Shown here: positions 1 to 9,626 of the stretch, one piece after another
Numbering within the stretch: the stretch's first letter is position 1
Layout: each line of letters starts with the position of its first letter
Translations under genes and position numbers: made by a program
Notes under the pieces: model-generated
The model's input: only the letters and a program-made list of their open reading frames with translations
What the model was told of the DNA's origin: nothing
Database searches by the model: none
Origin: Lactococcus lactis
Lineage (GTDB): Bacteria > Bacillota > Bacilli > Lactobacillales > Streptococcaceae
Assembly: GCF_029023865.1 (NCBI RefSeq)
Contig: NZ_CP118969.1
Span: forward strand, 1,860,001-1,924,000
Length of the DNA stretch: 64,000 bases
Direction of reading: 5' to 3'

Positions 1-1118
1 ACCAAATTTTACAATTGTTGAAGGTTGACGTTCACCCAATTTATTCCAAAGACGAACAAAGATAGGTGACAAGAGAACGATGAAGAGCGGGTTCAATAAT
101 TGATACCAAGAAGGGTCAATATGGAAAGTAATTCCAAACCAAGTTGGGTCCAAATTAGAACGTGATTCTCCCCAAACCGCAATAATTGTAGAACTTTGTT
201 CTTCAATTGCCCAAAAGACAATAGCAGAAAGGAACAAAGGAATATATGCTGTTAATTTACGACGTTCATCTGATTCTACCTTTTTAGAGGTAAACATCAT
301 TACGAAATAAATAATTGGAACAACAATACCGATAATTGATAAAACATTAATGAAGTTATTAATGAAATTAGCTGGACTTGCTTGATAAAGTAAGAAGAAA
401 CCAATAATTGCGACAATAACAACAATTGTCAATGTAATAAGAAAATTACGTGTTGCTTTTGAATCCATTGGATTTGAAGGCTCGCGTCCAATTTCTGGGA
501 AGTGACGAAGACGTCCATACCAATAAGCAAATAATGCAAAAATCATACCGATAGCTGCAAGTGAGAATCCTAAGTGATAATTCACGCCTTGTCCAACTGT
601 CCCAACAATCAATGGAGCAATCAGAGAACCCATGTTAATTCCGACAACAAAGATATTGAATCCAGTGTCACGACGTGAGTCATCTTTAGAATAAAGATGT
701 CCAACCATATTTGAAATATTCGGTTTAAGCATCCCTGTTCCCAAGATAATTAAGAATAATGCCACGAACAGTGAAGATAAACCAAATGGTGTTGCTAAAG
801 CGATGTGTCCCAAAGTGATTAAAATTCCACCAAGGAAGATTGTGCGCGAAGCGCCCAACAAGCGGTCAGCAACCCACCCTCCAACAATTGTTGAAAGATA
901 GACAAGAGTGCACCATAGATACTTACAATCGCCATTGCTTGAGCTTTAGGAAGTCCTAAACCTGCGTTGTCAGCAGTTGTCAATGCATAGAGGTAATAAA
1001 CCAGAATGGCACGCATCCCATAGTAAGAAAAACGCTCCCAGAACTCAGTCTGAAAAAGCGTCAATAGGCCGCGAGGTTGACCGAAAAATGTTTTTTCTGT
1101 TTTGTTTAAGTTTTGCAT
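1..1118 (-). pseudogene. dtpT: Di-/tripeptide:proton symporter DtpT, frameshifted and cut by window start
   Basis: DtpT is a POT/PTR-family proton-coupled importer of di- and tripeptides in the cell membrane. The first 72 codons read well and carry the family signature around [22 protein letters not shown]. Near position 904-909 two extra bases shift the frame (GCA CTC TTG instead of the expected GCA CTT GTC), and translation then ends at codon 100. Downstream, in the other frame, the normal family sequence resumes (for example [14 protein letters not shown], then [21 protein letters not shown]) and runs through position 1, so the rest of the gene is intact apart from the shift. The 3' end lies outside the window. 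As read, no functional transporter would be made. A sequencing error is the main alternative. Confidence 0.88.
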
Positions 1119-1125
1119 AGATTAT

Positions 1126-1154
1126 ATTATAAAGTTTTCTATACAACTTGTCAA
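1126..1154 (-). promoter_or_regulatory. dtpT promoter, near-consensus, almost no 5' leader
   Basis: The -35 TTGACA (1149-1154) and -10 TATAAT (1126-1131) are separated by 17 bp. The start codon is at 1118, only 7 nt after the -10, so transcripts should begin at or within a base or two of the AUG. No Shine-Dalgarno sequence is present between them. This suggests a leaderless or near-leaderless message. Confidence 0.75.
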
Positions 1155-1159
1155 GTTGT
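1143..1159. promoter_or_regulatory. Perfect 17-bp palindrome overlapping the dtpT -35
   Basis: ACAACTTG-T-CAAGTTGT has two exact 8-bp arms about one centre base and covers the -35 hexamer of the dtpT promoter. Its position fits a repressor operator. I do not recognise the regulator, and the site does not match the CodY box or a cre site. Confidence 0.5.
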
Positions 1160-1292
1160 CAAACAATTTTGCCTATACAGATTCTTTGAAAAACGCGGGA
1201 AAAAGAGGGACAATAACAAAATTTCATAGATATTTATTTATATTTTCTTCTTTTCTAAAATAAGATTTAGCTAAAAAATATAGTTTTTATCA

Positions 1293-1327
1293 TTTTTTAC
1301 TGACAAATAAATCTGTCAGTAAAAAAA
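1293..1327. repeat. Inverted pair of the TTACTGACA repeat downstream of apu
   Basis: TTTTTTACTGACA (1293-1305) faces TGTCAGTAAAAAA (1314-1326), giving a 13-bp stem. In both directions the 3' side of the stem is an A-run rather than a U-run, so it is not a standard intrinsic terminator even though it lies where the glg operon should end. It contains an exact CTGTCAGTAA copy at 1313-1322. Confidence 0.75.
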
Positions 1328-1343
1328 CTTGCATTAGCAAGTT

Positions 1344-3146
1344 TTAAATTTTCATCTTTAATTCTAAATTTGTTTTTCCACTAATCACTTTTTCTGTCAG
1401 TAATTTTTTTAATTCTGGTAAGAATTTCAGATTTTGTAAAAAAGTAATTTCTTGAACTTCTATATTAAGCTCATCTTCACTCGGATTAATGAGTTCAACA
1501 AAAACTTCTGAATCTGTATATCGCAATATTCCTAACAACCTGTCAGTAAAAAAAGTTGAAAACTCTCCATATTTCAAGCTATTTTCTGACAGACGTTTTT
1601 GCGTCCAACTTTTATAAACATTGTAAACATTGGGTGAAATGTTATCCCAAGGAAAATATTTACGATTGTCAGGGTCTTTTCCACCTGACAATCCTGCTTC
1701 ATCTCCATAGTAAATACAAGGAATTCCTGGTAATACAAAAAGCATTGCTAACGCTACTGACAAATTCTTTTCTCCAATCATTGTCAAAATTCGTTCAGTA
1801 TCATGAGTCCCTAGATTGTTTAAATTATTATAAAAAATATCTTTAGGATAATTCTCTTGCAAAGTCATCAATTGATGAGCGACATCTTGACTAGAACGAT
1901 GACCATTTAATAAATTAATAATTAAATCACGAAACGGATAATTCATAGCAGCTTGCAAACTTCCACCCAGAATATAATTTCTTCTTTTTCCATAAGAAAT
2001 TTTGTTGGAAGCATCTTCCCAAATTTCACCAATCAATATCTTATCTGAATAAGAGTCAAGATTTTCTCGAATTCCTTTAATAAATGAATCAGGGAGTTCA
2101 TCAGCAACATCCAGACGCCAACCATCAATACCCAAGTCATTCCATTTAGCTAAAACAGAATTTTTCTCACCATAAATAAAATTGCGAAAAGAATCATTAT
2201 CTTTGTCTATTTCAGGCAAATCTTTAATTCCCCACCAAGATTTATACTCAAAAGGATAATTTTCAAATTTAAACCAATCAAAATAAGGTGAATCAGGATT
2301 TTTAGCTGCTCCCTCATCATCGCCATAATCACCATTAATATTGAAATAAAGCGAGTTTTTTCCTACATGAGAAAAAACACCATCCAAAATCAAATGCATT
2401 TTTTCTTGATGAAGCAACTGAATCAATTCTTCAAAATCTTCCTGCCTACCTAGCATTGAATCAATTTTTAGGTAATCATTCGTATCATAGCGATGGTTAC
2501 TTATACCGGAAAAAATGGGATTAAGATAAATCGCATTGATTCCCAGTTCTTTTAAGTAAGGAATTTTTTTAATAATTCCTCTTAAATTTCCACCGAAAAA
2601 ATCCCAACGTGCAATATCACCATTTTCTTCTTTAACATAAAAAGGACTATCCGTTTTTCTTCCATAGATAAAAGAATTGGGTTTTGGATGATTGATTTGA
2701 CCATTTTCATTTCCATTATAGAAACGATCTGGGAAAATTTGATAGAAAACTGCTTCACGATACCAGCTGGGAGCTTGGTCTTCTTTTTCAAATACAGTCA
2801 GCTGATAAGGTTTAACATCATTTTCATCAGTATATAGAAGTCCCTCTCCTCCTATGCCAGAACAACCATAAAATCGCCTAGTTTCTCCCAAATCCGAAGA
2901 CTCGACTATTTCAAAATGATAAAAGTAAAGTCCTGACTCTTCATCAAAAGGAATGGTAACTCTAAAATTCCCGCCTGAATCTTTGGTCATAGAAAATTCA
3001 TAACGTTTTCCAAAATCACGTCGAATTACACATGTCACAAGTACAGAAGGTCGGTCAGTTGTAAAACTCAAGTTCATTGAGTTTCCAACCTTGATGGCCC
3101 CAAAAGGTTGTTTATAATCTAAATTCCACGGATTATAATAATACAT
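1344..3146 (-). CDS. apu: GH13 alpha-glucan hydrolase (neopullulanase/amylopullulanase type)
   Basis: This 600-residue intracellular enzyme would hydrolyse alpha-1,4 and perhaps alpha-1,6 links in glycogen or maltodextrins. An N-terminal beta-sandwich of about 120 residues, of the kind found before neopullulanase and cyclomaltodextrinase catalytic domains, precedes the TIM barrel. Barrel motifs are visible in order: LDGVFSHVG, GWRLDVADE (nucleophile Asp), IGEIWEDA (acid/base Glu) and NLGTHDTER (third carboxylate). There is no signal peptide. It is the last gene of the glg operon, 89 bp after glgP. That gap holds two exact copies of the CTGTCAGTAA repeat, and three more repeat hits lie inside the C-terminal coding region, where the LTEKVIS and FFTDRLLG stretches come from repeat sequence. 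Exact substrate preference cannot be read from sequence. Confidence 0.85.
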   Translation of the reverse strand: MYYYNPWNLDYKQPFGAIKVGNSMNLSFTTDRPSVLVTCVIRRDFGKRYEFSMTKDSGGNFRVTIPFDEESGLYFYHFEIVESSDLGETRRFYGCSGIGGEGLLYTDENDVKPYQLTVFEKEDQAPSWYREAVFYQIFPDRFYNGNENGQINHPKPNSFIYGRKTDSPFYVKEENGDIARWDFFGGNLRGIIKKIPYLKELGINAIYLNPIFSGISNHRYDTNDYLKIDSMLGRQEDFEELIQLLHQEKMHLILDGVFSHVGKNSLYFNINGDYGDDEGAAKNPDSPYFDWFKFENYPFEYKSWWGIKDLPEIDKDNDSFRNFIYGEKNSVLAKWNDLGIDGWRLDVADELPDSFIKGIRENLDSYSDKILIGEIWEDASNKISYGKRRNYILGGSLQAAMNYPFRDLIINLLNGHRSSQDVAHQLMTLQENYPKDIFYNNLNNLGTHDTERILTMIGEKNLSVALAMLFVLPGIPCIYYGDEAGLSGGKDPDNRKYFPWDNISPNVYNVYKSWTQKRLSENSLKYGEFSTFFTDRLLGILRYTDSEVFVELINPSEDELNIEVQEITFLQNLKFLPELKKLLTEKVISGKTNLELKMKI

Positions 3147-3200
3147 CTAATTCTCATTTCCTTTATTAACACTTAAGGCTAAAGGCTCCTAAAATTTACT

Positions 3201-3229
3201 CTGTCAGTAACAAAAATTTCTGTCAGTAA
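3201..3229. repeat. Tandem pair of CTGTCAGTAA between glgP and apu
   Basis: Two exact copies in the same orientation lie at 3201-3210 and 3220-3229, separated by nine bases, in the 89-bp gap between glgP and apu. They belong to the dispersed family described in the findings. Confidence 0.85.
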
Positions 3230-3235
3230 ATTTCT

Positions 3236-5638
3236 TCATTCTTTTTTAGCCTTTATATACCAAATGTCATCAGCATATTCCCTAACTGTTCGGTCAGAAC
3301 TAAAACGTCCCACATTGGCAATATTCATTAAACTTGCTTGAGTCCATGCTTTTTGGTCACGGTAAAGTTTTTCAAGTTCAGCTTGTGCCCGAACATAATC
3401 ATTAAAATCACGAAGTACAAAATATTCATCATTATAAACGGTGAGCGAATCAAAAATTTCGCGACCTTCACTTTTAATATTTGGCACCGTTCCGTCAATT
3501 AAGGCATTCAAAATTCGATTAACTACTGGATTTTGCTCATAAATATCATGCGCATTATAATTACCATTGCGATAATATTCATAAACTTCATCCTTAGTCA
3601 GCCCAAAAACAAAATTATTTCCATCCCCTGCCGCTTCAAAAATTTCAATATTTGCGCCATCAAGTGTTCCAATGGTTAAAGCACCATTTAGCATAAACTT
3701 CATATTTGAAGTTCCAGATGCCTCTTTAGAGGCCAAAGAAATTTGTTCTCCAACATTGGCTGCTGGGATAATCACTTCCGCCAAACTTACATTATAATTT
3801 TCCATAAAGACAACTTTGAGTTTATCTTTAATCGTTTGATCATTATTAATCATATTTGCTATTTCGTTAATTACTTTAATGATAGATTTAGCATAATGAT
3901 ATGAAGGAGCCGCTTTTGCCCCGAAAATAAATACTCGAGGAACCATATCTAATTCCGGATTATCTTTCAAATCAAAATATAATTTTAGAATATGCAAAGC
4001 ATTTAACAATTGTCGCTTATAAGCATGCAGCCGTTTTACTTGAACATCAAAAATCGCATCAGGATTAACCGTAATTCCATTTTGTTCTTTAATCACCGCA
4101 GCCAATCGTAGCTTGTCATCAAATTTAGCTTTTTGAAGTTGTTCAAGTGTTTTTTCATCATTTTTAAAATTTTTCAGCAGCTTCAATTCATCTAAATCAT
4201 GACGCCATGTTTTACCAATTGTTTCATCAATAATTCCAGACAAGCGTTCATTTGCAATCTGAATCCAACGACGGTCAGCAATTCCATTTGTCTTATTATT
4301 AAAACGTTCAGGATAAATTTCATAGAAATCATGAAGTTCAACATCCTTTAATAAATCAGAATGCAATTTGGCTACGCCATTGGTTGAATGTGAACCAATG
4401 ATTGACAAGTTGGCCATATGAATTTGTCCATCTTTGATAATTCTCGTATTATGCACCAGCGTTGCACCCACCTTAGGAAGCAACTCAGCCGTACGTCTCC
4501 GGTCAATCTCCACAATAATTTGATAAATTCGGGGCAAAAGTTGTTTAATCATCTCTTCTGGCCACTTTTCCAAAGCTTCCGATAAAATTGTATGATTGGT
4601 ATAAGACATTACCTTAAGGGTTGTATCCCAAGCTCGATTCCAGCCCACTCCATATTCATCAACTAAAAGGCGCATGAATTCTGGAACACAAAGTGCAGGA
4701 TGCGTATCATTAATATGGACAGCAATATAATCCCCAATTTTTCGAATATCTTTTTTTTGTGTTCCTTTATAGTGGTGCAAAATTCGTTGAAGTCCAGCAG
4801 AAACAAAGAAATATTCTTGCTTCAAACGTAAAAGTCGCCCATCATAATTAGAATCATCTGGATAAAGTTCAGCAGAGAGCATCGAAGTTTGTCGCATATA
4901 ATCCAAATTTTGAAATTTAGGGTCTAATTCCTCTGGCACTTCTGAGCGCCACAGACACATATTATTGACCGTTGTATTTTCAAAACCAACCATGGGCGTA
5001 TCATATGGAACAGCTAGAACACGTTCCTGATCCTTATAATGAGGAATAAGATTTCCTTTTCCATCATCTTCTAACCAAACTTCACCACCAAATGTTACTT
5101 CAACTGCTTTGTCTGCTCTACGTACTTCCCAAGGATTCCCATTATTTAGCCAAGAATCAGGTAATTCTACTTGGTAACCATCTACTATTTTTTGTTTGAA
5201 TAATCCATACCGATAGCGAATGCCATTTCCATTTCCTGGAAGCCCCGTTGAAGCTAAAGAATCCATGAAACAGCTAGCTAAGCGCCCCAAACCTCCATTT
5301 CCAATGGCCATATCTGGTTCTATCTTAGCAACCTCATCCAGTTCAATTCCAAAATCATTTAACCCTTCTCGAACGGTATTTAAAATACCTAAGTTAAGTA
5401 AATTTGATTTAAGCATTTTTCCTGGTAAAAATTCAATCGAAAAATAATATGCTTGTTTTTTTCCAGTTTCATCCTTATATTGATTATCGGCTACCCAAAT
5501 ATTAGCATAGTAATGTTTCACAACAGATGCCAATGCATCATAAATTTCTTGATAACCTGCTTTTGTCAGGTCAGTCGCAAATTTTGAAGTTAGACGCTCT
5601 TCGAAATCTTGCTTAAATTGTTTTTTAGAAAGTTTCAA
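3236..5638 (-). CDS. glgP: Glycogen/maltodextrin phosphorylase
   Basis: GlgP is a PLP-dependent GT35 enzyme that releases glucose-1-phosphate from the non-reducing ends of alpha-1,4-glucans. The 800-residue product has the family length. The motif GNGGLGRLASCFMDSLAS marks the phosphorylase fold, and ASGTSNMKFMLNG near residue 650 carries the PLP lysine. I chose the TTG at 5638 because AAGGAG (5645-5650) lies 6 nt upstream. A longer reading from another TTG at 5662 would bury that ribosome binding site. The gene follows glgA by 88 bp. That gap holds its own promoter and a LacI-type operator, so glgP-apu can probably be expressed apart from the biosynthetic genes. Confidence 0.93.
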   Translation of the reverse strand: MKLSKKQFKQDFEERLTSKFATDLTKAGYQEIYDALASVVKHYYANIWVADNQYKDETGKKQAYYFSIEFLPGKMLKSNLLNLGILNTVREGLNDFGIELDEVAKIEPDMAIGNGGLGRLASCFMDSLASTGLPGNGNGIRYRYGLFKQKIVDGYQVELPDSWLNNGNPWEVRRADKAVEVTFGGEVWLEDDGKGNLIPHYKDQERVLAVPYDTPMVGFENTTVNNMCLWRSEVPEELDPKFQNLDYMRQTSMLSAELYPDDSNYDGRLLRLKQEYFFVSAGLQRILHHYKGTQKKDIRKIGDYIAVHINDTHPALCVPEFMRLLVDEYGVGWNRAWDTTLKVMSYTNHTILSEALEKWPEEMIKQLLPRIYQIIVEIDRRRTAELLPKVGATLVHNTRIIKDGQIHMANLSIIGSHSTNGVAKLHSDLLKDVELHDFYEIYPERFNNKTNGIADRRWIQIANERLSGIIDETIGKTWRHDLDELKLLKNFKNDEKTLEQLQKAKFDDKLRLAAVIKEQNGITVNPDAIFDVQVKRLHAYKRQLLNALHILKLYFDLKDNPELDMVPRVFIFGAKAAPSYHYAKSIIKVINEIANMINNDQTIKDKLKVVFMENYNVSLAEVIIPAANVGEQISLASKEASGTSNMKFMLNGALTIGTLDGANIEIFEAAGDGNNFVFGLTKDEVYEYYRNGNYNAHDIYEQNPVVNRILNALIDGTVPNIKSEGREIFDSLTVYNDEYFVLRDFNDYVRAQAELEKLYRDQKAWTQASLMNIANVGRFSSDRTVREYADDIWYIKAKKE

Positions 5639-5683
5639 TCGTCGCTCCTTTATTATTCTCAAACATCTTTTATTTTAAAATGA

Positions 5684-5712
5684 ATTCTACCACAATTTAA
5701 TCGCAAGCGCAA
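5684..5712 (-). promoter_or_regulatory. Internal promoter for glgP-apu
   Basis: The -35 TTGCGC (5707-5712) and -10 TAGAAT (5684-5689) are 17 bp apart, starting just after the glgA stop. The -35 lies inside the operator at 5708-5721, an arrangement suited to repression. Confidence 0.6.
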
Positions 5713-5721
5713 TCGTTTGCG
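5708..5721. promoter_or_regulatory. LacI-family (MalR-like) operator before glgP
   Basis: CGCAATCGTTTGCG is symmetric at 12 of 14 positions with a central CG, the form bound by LacI/GalR regulators such as MalR. It overlaps the -35 of the internal glgP promoter. A CcpA cre is less likely because the outer bases fit MalR-type sites better. Which regulator binds is inference. Confidence 0.55.
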
Positions 5722-5726
5722 AGATT

Positions 5727-7163
5727 TTATAATTCTTGATAGAGTTCAATGTATTGTTGAGCCTTCGTTCCCCAAGAAAAATCTTTACTCATTGCTGATA
5801 AAACCATTTTATTTAAGACTTCTGGTTCTTTTCCATAAACTTCAAGTGCACGATTAATCGTCTCCAATAAAATCTGTCCTTCAAAATCAACAAAACCAAA
5901 TCCTGTTCCTTCTTTGCTAATAGGATTAAATGGAATCACAGTATCTTTCAAACCACCAATTTCATGAACGATTGGTAAAGTTCCATATCTCATTGCAATC
6001 ATCTGTGATAGGCCACAAGGTTCAAAAGCAGATGGCATCAAGAAGAAATCAGAACCAGCATAAATTTCCTGAGCAAATTGAAGGTCAAATGCAATATTTG
6101 CTGACAACTTATCTGGATATTTTTGAGAAAAATCTCTAAAACCTTCTTCAATTTCAGGGAAACCTGTTCCTAGTAGGACAATTTGAACATTTTCTTCCAA
6201 TACTTTTTCCAACTGACTCAAAACTAAATCAAATCCTTTTTGATTCGTTAAACGGGAGACCATCCCAATCAATGGAACATTTGGATTCAATGGTAATCCT
6301 GTTCGCTTTTGGAGTTCTGCTTTCATTTGACCTTTACCAGAAAGCTCTTCCTCGCTGAAATGGTAAGGAATTAATATATCATTTTCAGGATTATAGATAT
6401 CATAATCTATCCCATTTAAAATTCCAGAAACTTTTCCATCTACATATTGCAAAATCGATTCTAAACCACAACCAAATTCTGAGGTCTGGATTTCCTTAGC
6501 GTAAGTTGGCGAAACTGTATTAACCCGATCCGCATATAAAATTCCTGTTTTGAGCATATTTAGCATACCATTATGACGGACCACTCCTTCAAAATAGCGC
6601 TCCATTCCCATACCAAAAAGCTCACTTAAAGCATCTCCATGCATCAAGCCTTGAAATTCAATATTATGAATGGTCAGTACTGTTTTAATTTTTTCATAGG
6701 CCTTAATCCAGTTGTATTTTTCTTTAAGTAAAAAGGGAACCATTGCAGTCTGCCAATCATTGACATGCAAAACATCTGGAATGAAATCTAACTTTTCTAA
6801 GAGTTGGCAAAGAGCCAAGTCAAAAAAGGCAAAGCGCTCTCCATCATCGCCATAACCATAGAGTTGTCCCCTACCAAAATAATGTTCATTATCTAGAAAA
6901 TAATACTTCACACCCTCTTTTTCTAGACTTTTAACTCCAACATATTCGTGTCGCCAACCAACATCAACAAAATCATAAAATTCATCTTTTAAAAGTGAAC
7001 GATATTCTTCTTTCATTTCATTCTTAAAATAAGGAAGGATCACAGCAACTGAATCTATCTCACTTTTTTTAGCCAATTCTTTGGGCAGTGCTCCAGCTAC
7101 ATCTCCAAGTCCTCCCGTCTTAAAAAAGGGGGCACATTCACTTGATGCAAATAAAACTTTCAT
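5727..7163 (-). CDS. glgA: Glycogen synthase (ADP-glucose dependent)
   Basis: GlgA is a GT5 enzyme that extends alpha-1,4-glucan chains from ADP-glucose. The 478-residue product begins MKVLFASSECAPFFKTGGLGD, with the ADP-glucose-binding KTGGLGD at residues 15-21. The C-terminal GT-B domain shows PSAFEPCGLSQMIAMRYGT, including the conserved Glu. The ATG at 7163 is preferred over an in-frame ATG at 7178 because family members start at MKVLF and AGAGAG precedes it. The gene lies 91 bp after glgD in the operon. Confidence 0.93.
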   Translation of the reverse strand: MKVLFASSECAPFFKTGGLGDVAGALPKELAKKSEIDSVAVILPYFKNEMKEEYRSLLKDEFYDFVDVGWRHEYVGVKSLEKEGVKYYFLDNEHYFGRGQLYGYGDDGERFAFFDLALCQLLEKLDFIPDVLHVNDWQTAMVPFLLKEKYNWIKAYEKIKTVLTIHNIEFQGLMHGDALSELFGMGMERYFEGVVRHNGMLNMLKTGILYADRVNTVSPTYAKEIQTSEFGCGLESILQYVDGKVSGILNGIDYDIYNPENDILIPYHFSEEELSGKGQMKAELQKRTGLPLNPNVPLIGMVSRLTNQKGFDLVLSQLEKVLEENVQIVLLGTGFPEIEEGFRDFSQKYPDKLSANIAFDLQFAQEIYAGSDFFLMPSAFEPCGLSQMIAMRYGTLPIVHEIGGLKDTVIPFNPISKEGTGFGFVDFEGQILLETINRALEVYGKEPEVLNKMVLSAMSKDFSWGTKAQQYIELYQEL

Positions 7164-7254
7164 TTTTCTCTCTTTCATTTCCTCTTTAAAATATAATTCT
7201 TTTTTTGAATTTTATTCAAGAACGCCGATAAATATTATCAGCGTCATTTGTCTT

Positions 7255-8394
7255 CTATAAGATATCTGCGGTAACAACTGTTCCTTTAGGAATCACTACT
7301 GGTTTTTCTGAACTACCAATAATTTTGACATTATTTTCGACAACCACTCCTTTATCAATGATGGCAAATTTAACTTGAGCGCCACTTTTAACTTCAGAGT
7401 TGGTAAAAACTAATGATTCTTCAATTAAGGCATCATCTTGAATCTTAACTCCACGAGAAATGAGAGAATTTTTTACTTTACCATTGATAATACAACCAGA
7501 ACCTAATTGACTATTCTCCACTTTACTATTCTCAGAAAAATAAGTGGGAACTTCATTTTTAATCTTAGTATAAACAGGTTGGCTACTATATAAAAGAGAG
7601 GTAAAATTTTGGGGGTCGAGCATGACCATATTGGCATCATAAAATGACTTAATATTAGTGATATTACTCATATAACCTGTGTATTCATAAGTATTCACAT
7701 CATAGTTCTTCATATAAACACGAATGAGACGGGCAATTGAAGTCAATTCTCCTATATCTTGCATCTCTTTTATAAAATTAATCAACCAATCGGTGTTCAA
7801 GATAAAGAGATTCAAACAAAGGGCTTCTTTTTCTTGGGGATTTTCTAATTGATTAACATAACAGTTACTCATTTTCCCTGATTCATCAAAACGAAGAATA
7901 GTATCATACTCACTTGCTAAATCTGGAGAAACTTTTTTATAAACGGTGGTTATTTCCTTACCTGCCAATTTATGTATTTTAAGAACAGCCGTTAAATCGA
8001 CATTACAAATAAATTTACTGCCCAAAAGAACTGTATATGGTGCTTTAGATTTACGCAAAAAATTTAACTGTTGAGCAAAATAATCCTTACCTTGTTCCCT
8101 TAAACGGTCAAAATCTTGTTGAATATAGACAAAGTAACGACTATTAAAGCCATCCAAGCCCCATTCGCCACCTGAACCTAGATGGTCAAAAACAGATTGC
8201 GTTTCTCCTTCATTAAAGGTCATAAAAATATTATCTACATGGGCATTTGATAATGATGACAATGGAAAATCAATCAAACGATATTTACAATCAAAAGGAA
8301 GAGTAGCGATTGGACGAACCTCTGTTAGGGGGCTTAAGTGTTTGCTTGAAGAAATATTTGAGAGGATTGCTGCCATTTTATTACTATTGTTCAT
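7255..8394 (-). CDS. glgD: ADP-glucose pyrophosphorylase-like subunit GlgD
   Basis: GlgD is the non-catalytic or weakly catalytic partner of GlgC in Firmicutes. The two form a heterotetrameric ADP-glucose pyrophosphorylase. The 379-residue product keeps the nucleotidyltransferase fold and the C-terminal left-handed beta-helix with hexapeptide repeats, but lacks the AGGxGTRL glycine-rich loop seen in GlgC. It has [17 protein letters not shown] in that place. The ATG at 8394 has AAAGGAG 9 nt upstream, and the gene overlaps the end of glgC by 11 nt, indicating translational coupling and equal dosage of the two subunits. Confidence 0.92.
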   Translation of the reverse strand: MNNSNKMAAILSNISSSKHLSPLTEVRPIATLPFDCKYRLIDFPLSSLSNAHVDNIFMTFNEGETQSVFDHLGSGGEWGLDGFNSRYFVYIQQDFDRLREQGKDYFAQQLNFLRKSKAPYTVLLGSKFICNVDLTAVLKIHKLAGKEITTVYKKVSPDLASEYDTILRFDESGKMSNCYVNQLENPQEKEALCLNLFILNTDWLINFIKEMQDIGELTSIARLIRVYMKNYDVNTYEYTGYMSNITNIKSFYDANMVMLDPQNFTSLLYSSQPVYTKIKNEVPTYFSENSKVENSQLGSGCIINGKVKNSLISRGVKIQDDALIEESLVFTNSEVKSGAQVKFAIIDKGVVVENNVKIIGSSEKPVVIPKGTVVTADIL

Positions 8395-9526
8395 TTTTAT
8401 TTTCTCCTTTAATTTCTCCGTGACCAATCACTGCGACTTCATTTTCACCGATTATTTCTACATTATCACCAATTTTTGCATTTTCACCAATGATTGCATT
8501 TTTGATTGTAACGTTTTCCCCAATAAATGTCCCAGACATAATGAAACTGTCCTCTATCACTGTTCCTTCTTGAACATGGACATTCTGTGAAAGGATTGAA
8601 TGAACAACTGTTCCATCAACGTAACAGCCATCACCAACAAGTGCATTTTTTACATTGGATTTTTCTGTGATAAACTGTGGAGCTGAAATATCATTATGTG
8701 AATAAATCCGCCAAGATTTATCTGTAATATTTAGTTCATTATTTAAATCAAGAAATTCCATACTGGATTGATGAAGAGAATCAATGGTTCCAACGTCTTT
8801 CCAATATCCCTTAAAGCGGTAAGCGAACACATTTTCCCCAGCTTCAATATAAGCCGGGATAACATCTCCACCGAAATCTTCCATTGGATTTCCTTTCGAG
8901 TAACCATTCACAAGAACTTCACGAAGCCTTTTCCAATTGAAAATATAGATTCCCATTGAAGCAAGATTTGATTTTGGTTCTTTAGGTTTTTCTTCAAATT
9001 CAATAATTCGGTCATTATCATCGGTGTTCATGATTCCAAAACGGCTTGCTTCTTCAAGTGGAACTTCCATCACCGAAACTGTTAAACTAGCTTCACGTTC
9101 TTTATGGCTTTCTAACATGGCTTCATAATCCATTTTATAAATATGATCTCCCGAGAGAATGAGAACATATTCTGGATTTTGCTGGTCAATATAAGAGATA
9201 TTTTGATAAACAGCGTGAGAGGTTCCTTCAAACCATTTAGAACCTTCTTGTGAAGAATAGGGTTGGAGAATAGTGACTCCACTATTGACTCCATTTAACC
9301 CCCATGGTGCTCCATTTCCAATATGAGCATTTAGAGTTAAAGGTTGGTACTGAGTAATGACGCCAACATTTTTTACATTGGAATTTGCACAATTTGATAA
9401 GGCAAAATCAATGATACGATAACGACCTCCAAAAGGAACAGCAGGTTTTGCAACATCTTTTGTCAATTTACCTAAACGCGTCCCTTGACCACCAGCAAGA
9501 ATAAGACCAAGCATTTCAATTGCCAT
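8384..9526 (-). CDS. glgC: Glucose-1-phosphate adenylyltransferase
   Basis: GlgC makes ADP-glucose from ATP and glucose-1-phosphate, the committed step of bacterial glycogen synthesis. The 380-residue product carries the catalytic loop [12 protein letters not shown] near residues 11-22 followed by [15 protein letters not shown], the substrate motif [10 protein letters not shown], and C-terminal hexapeptide repeats. GGAGG stands 8 nt before the ATG at 9526. It is followed by glgD with an 11-nt overlap. The gap to malQ is 100 bp and AT-rich, with no strong promoter visible. Confidence 0.95.
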   Translation of the reverse strand: MAIEMLGLILAGGQGTRLGKLTKDVAKPAVPFGGRYRIIDFALSNCANSNVKNVGVITQYQPLTLNAHIGNGAPWGLNGVNSGVTILQPYSSQEGSKWFEGTSHAVYQNISYIDQQNPEYVLILSGDHIYKMDYEAMLESHKEREASLTVSVMEVPLEEASRFGIMNTDDNDRIIEFEEKPKEPKSNLASMGIYIFNWKRLREVLVNGYSKGNPMEDFGGDVIPAYIEAGENVFAYRFKGYWKDVGTIDSLHQSSMEFLDLNNELNITDKSWRIYSHNDISAPQFITEKSNVKNALVGDGCYVDGTVVHSILSQNVHVQEGTVIEDSFIMSGTFIGENVTIKNAIIGENAKIGDNVEIIGENEVAVIGHGEIKGENKNEQ

Positions 9527-9626
9527 AATGAAACCTCCATTTTTTTCACAAAATTTTTGTTTTTTTACATATTTATTATTATTTTATAATTTACACTTTC
9601 TAATTCAAAATGATTTACTTTGAAAT

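Noticed and set aside
1293-1327. Hairpin first read as the glg operon terminator
   Set aside because: The stem is strong, but its 3' side ends in A-runs in both directions, so an intrinsic terminator is not supported. It is listed as a repeat instead.
1556-1846. Plus-strand open frame of 96 codons inside apu
   Set aside because: Lies wholly within the conserved GH13 barrel region, has no ribosome binding site and shows no family resemblance. A shadow frame.
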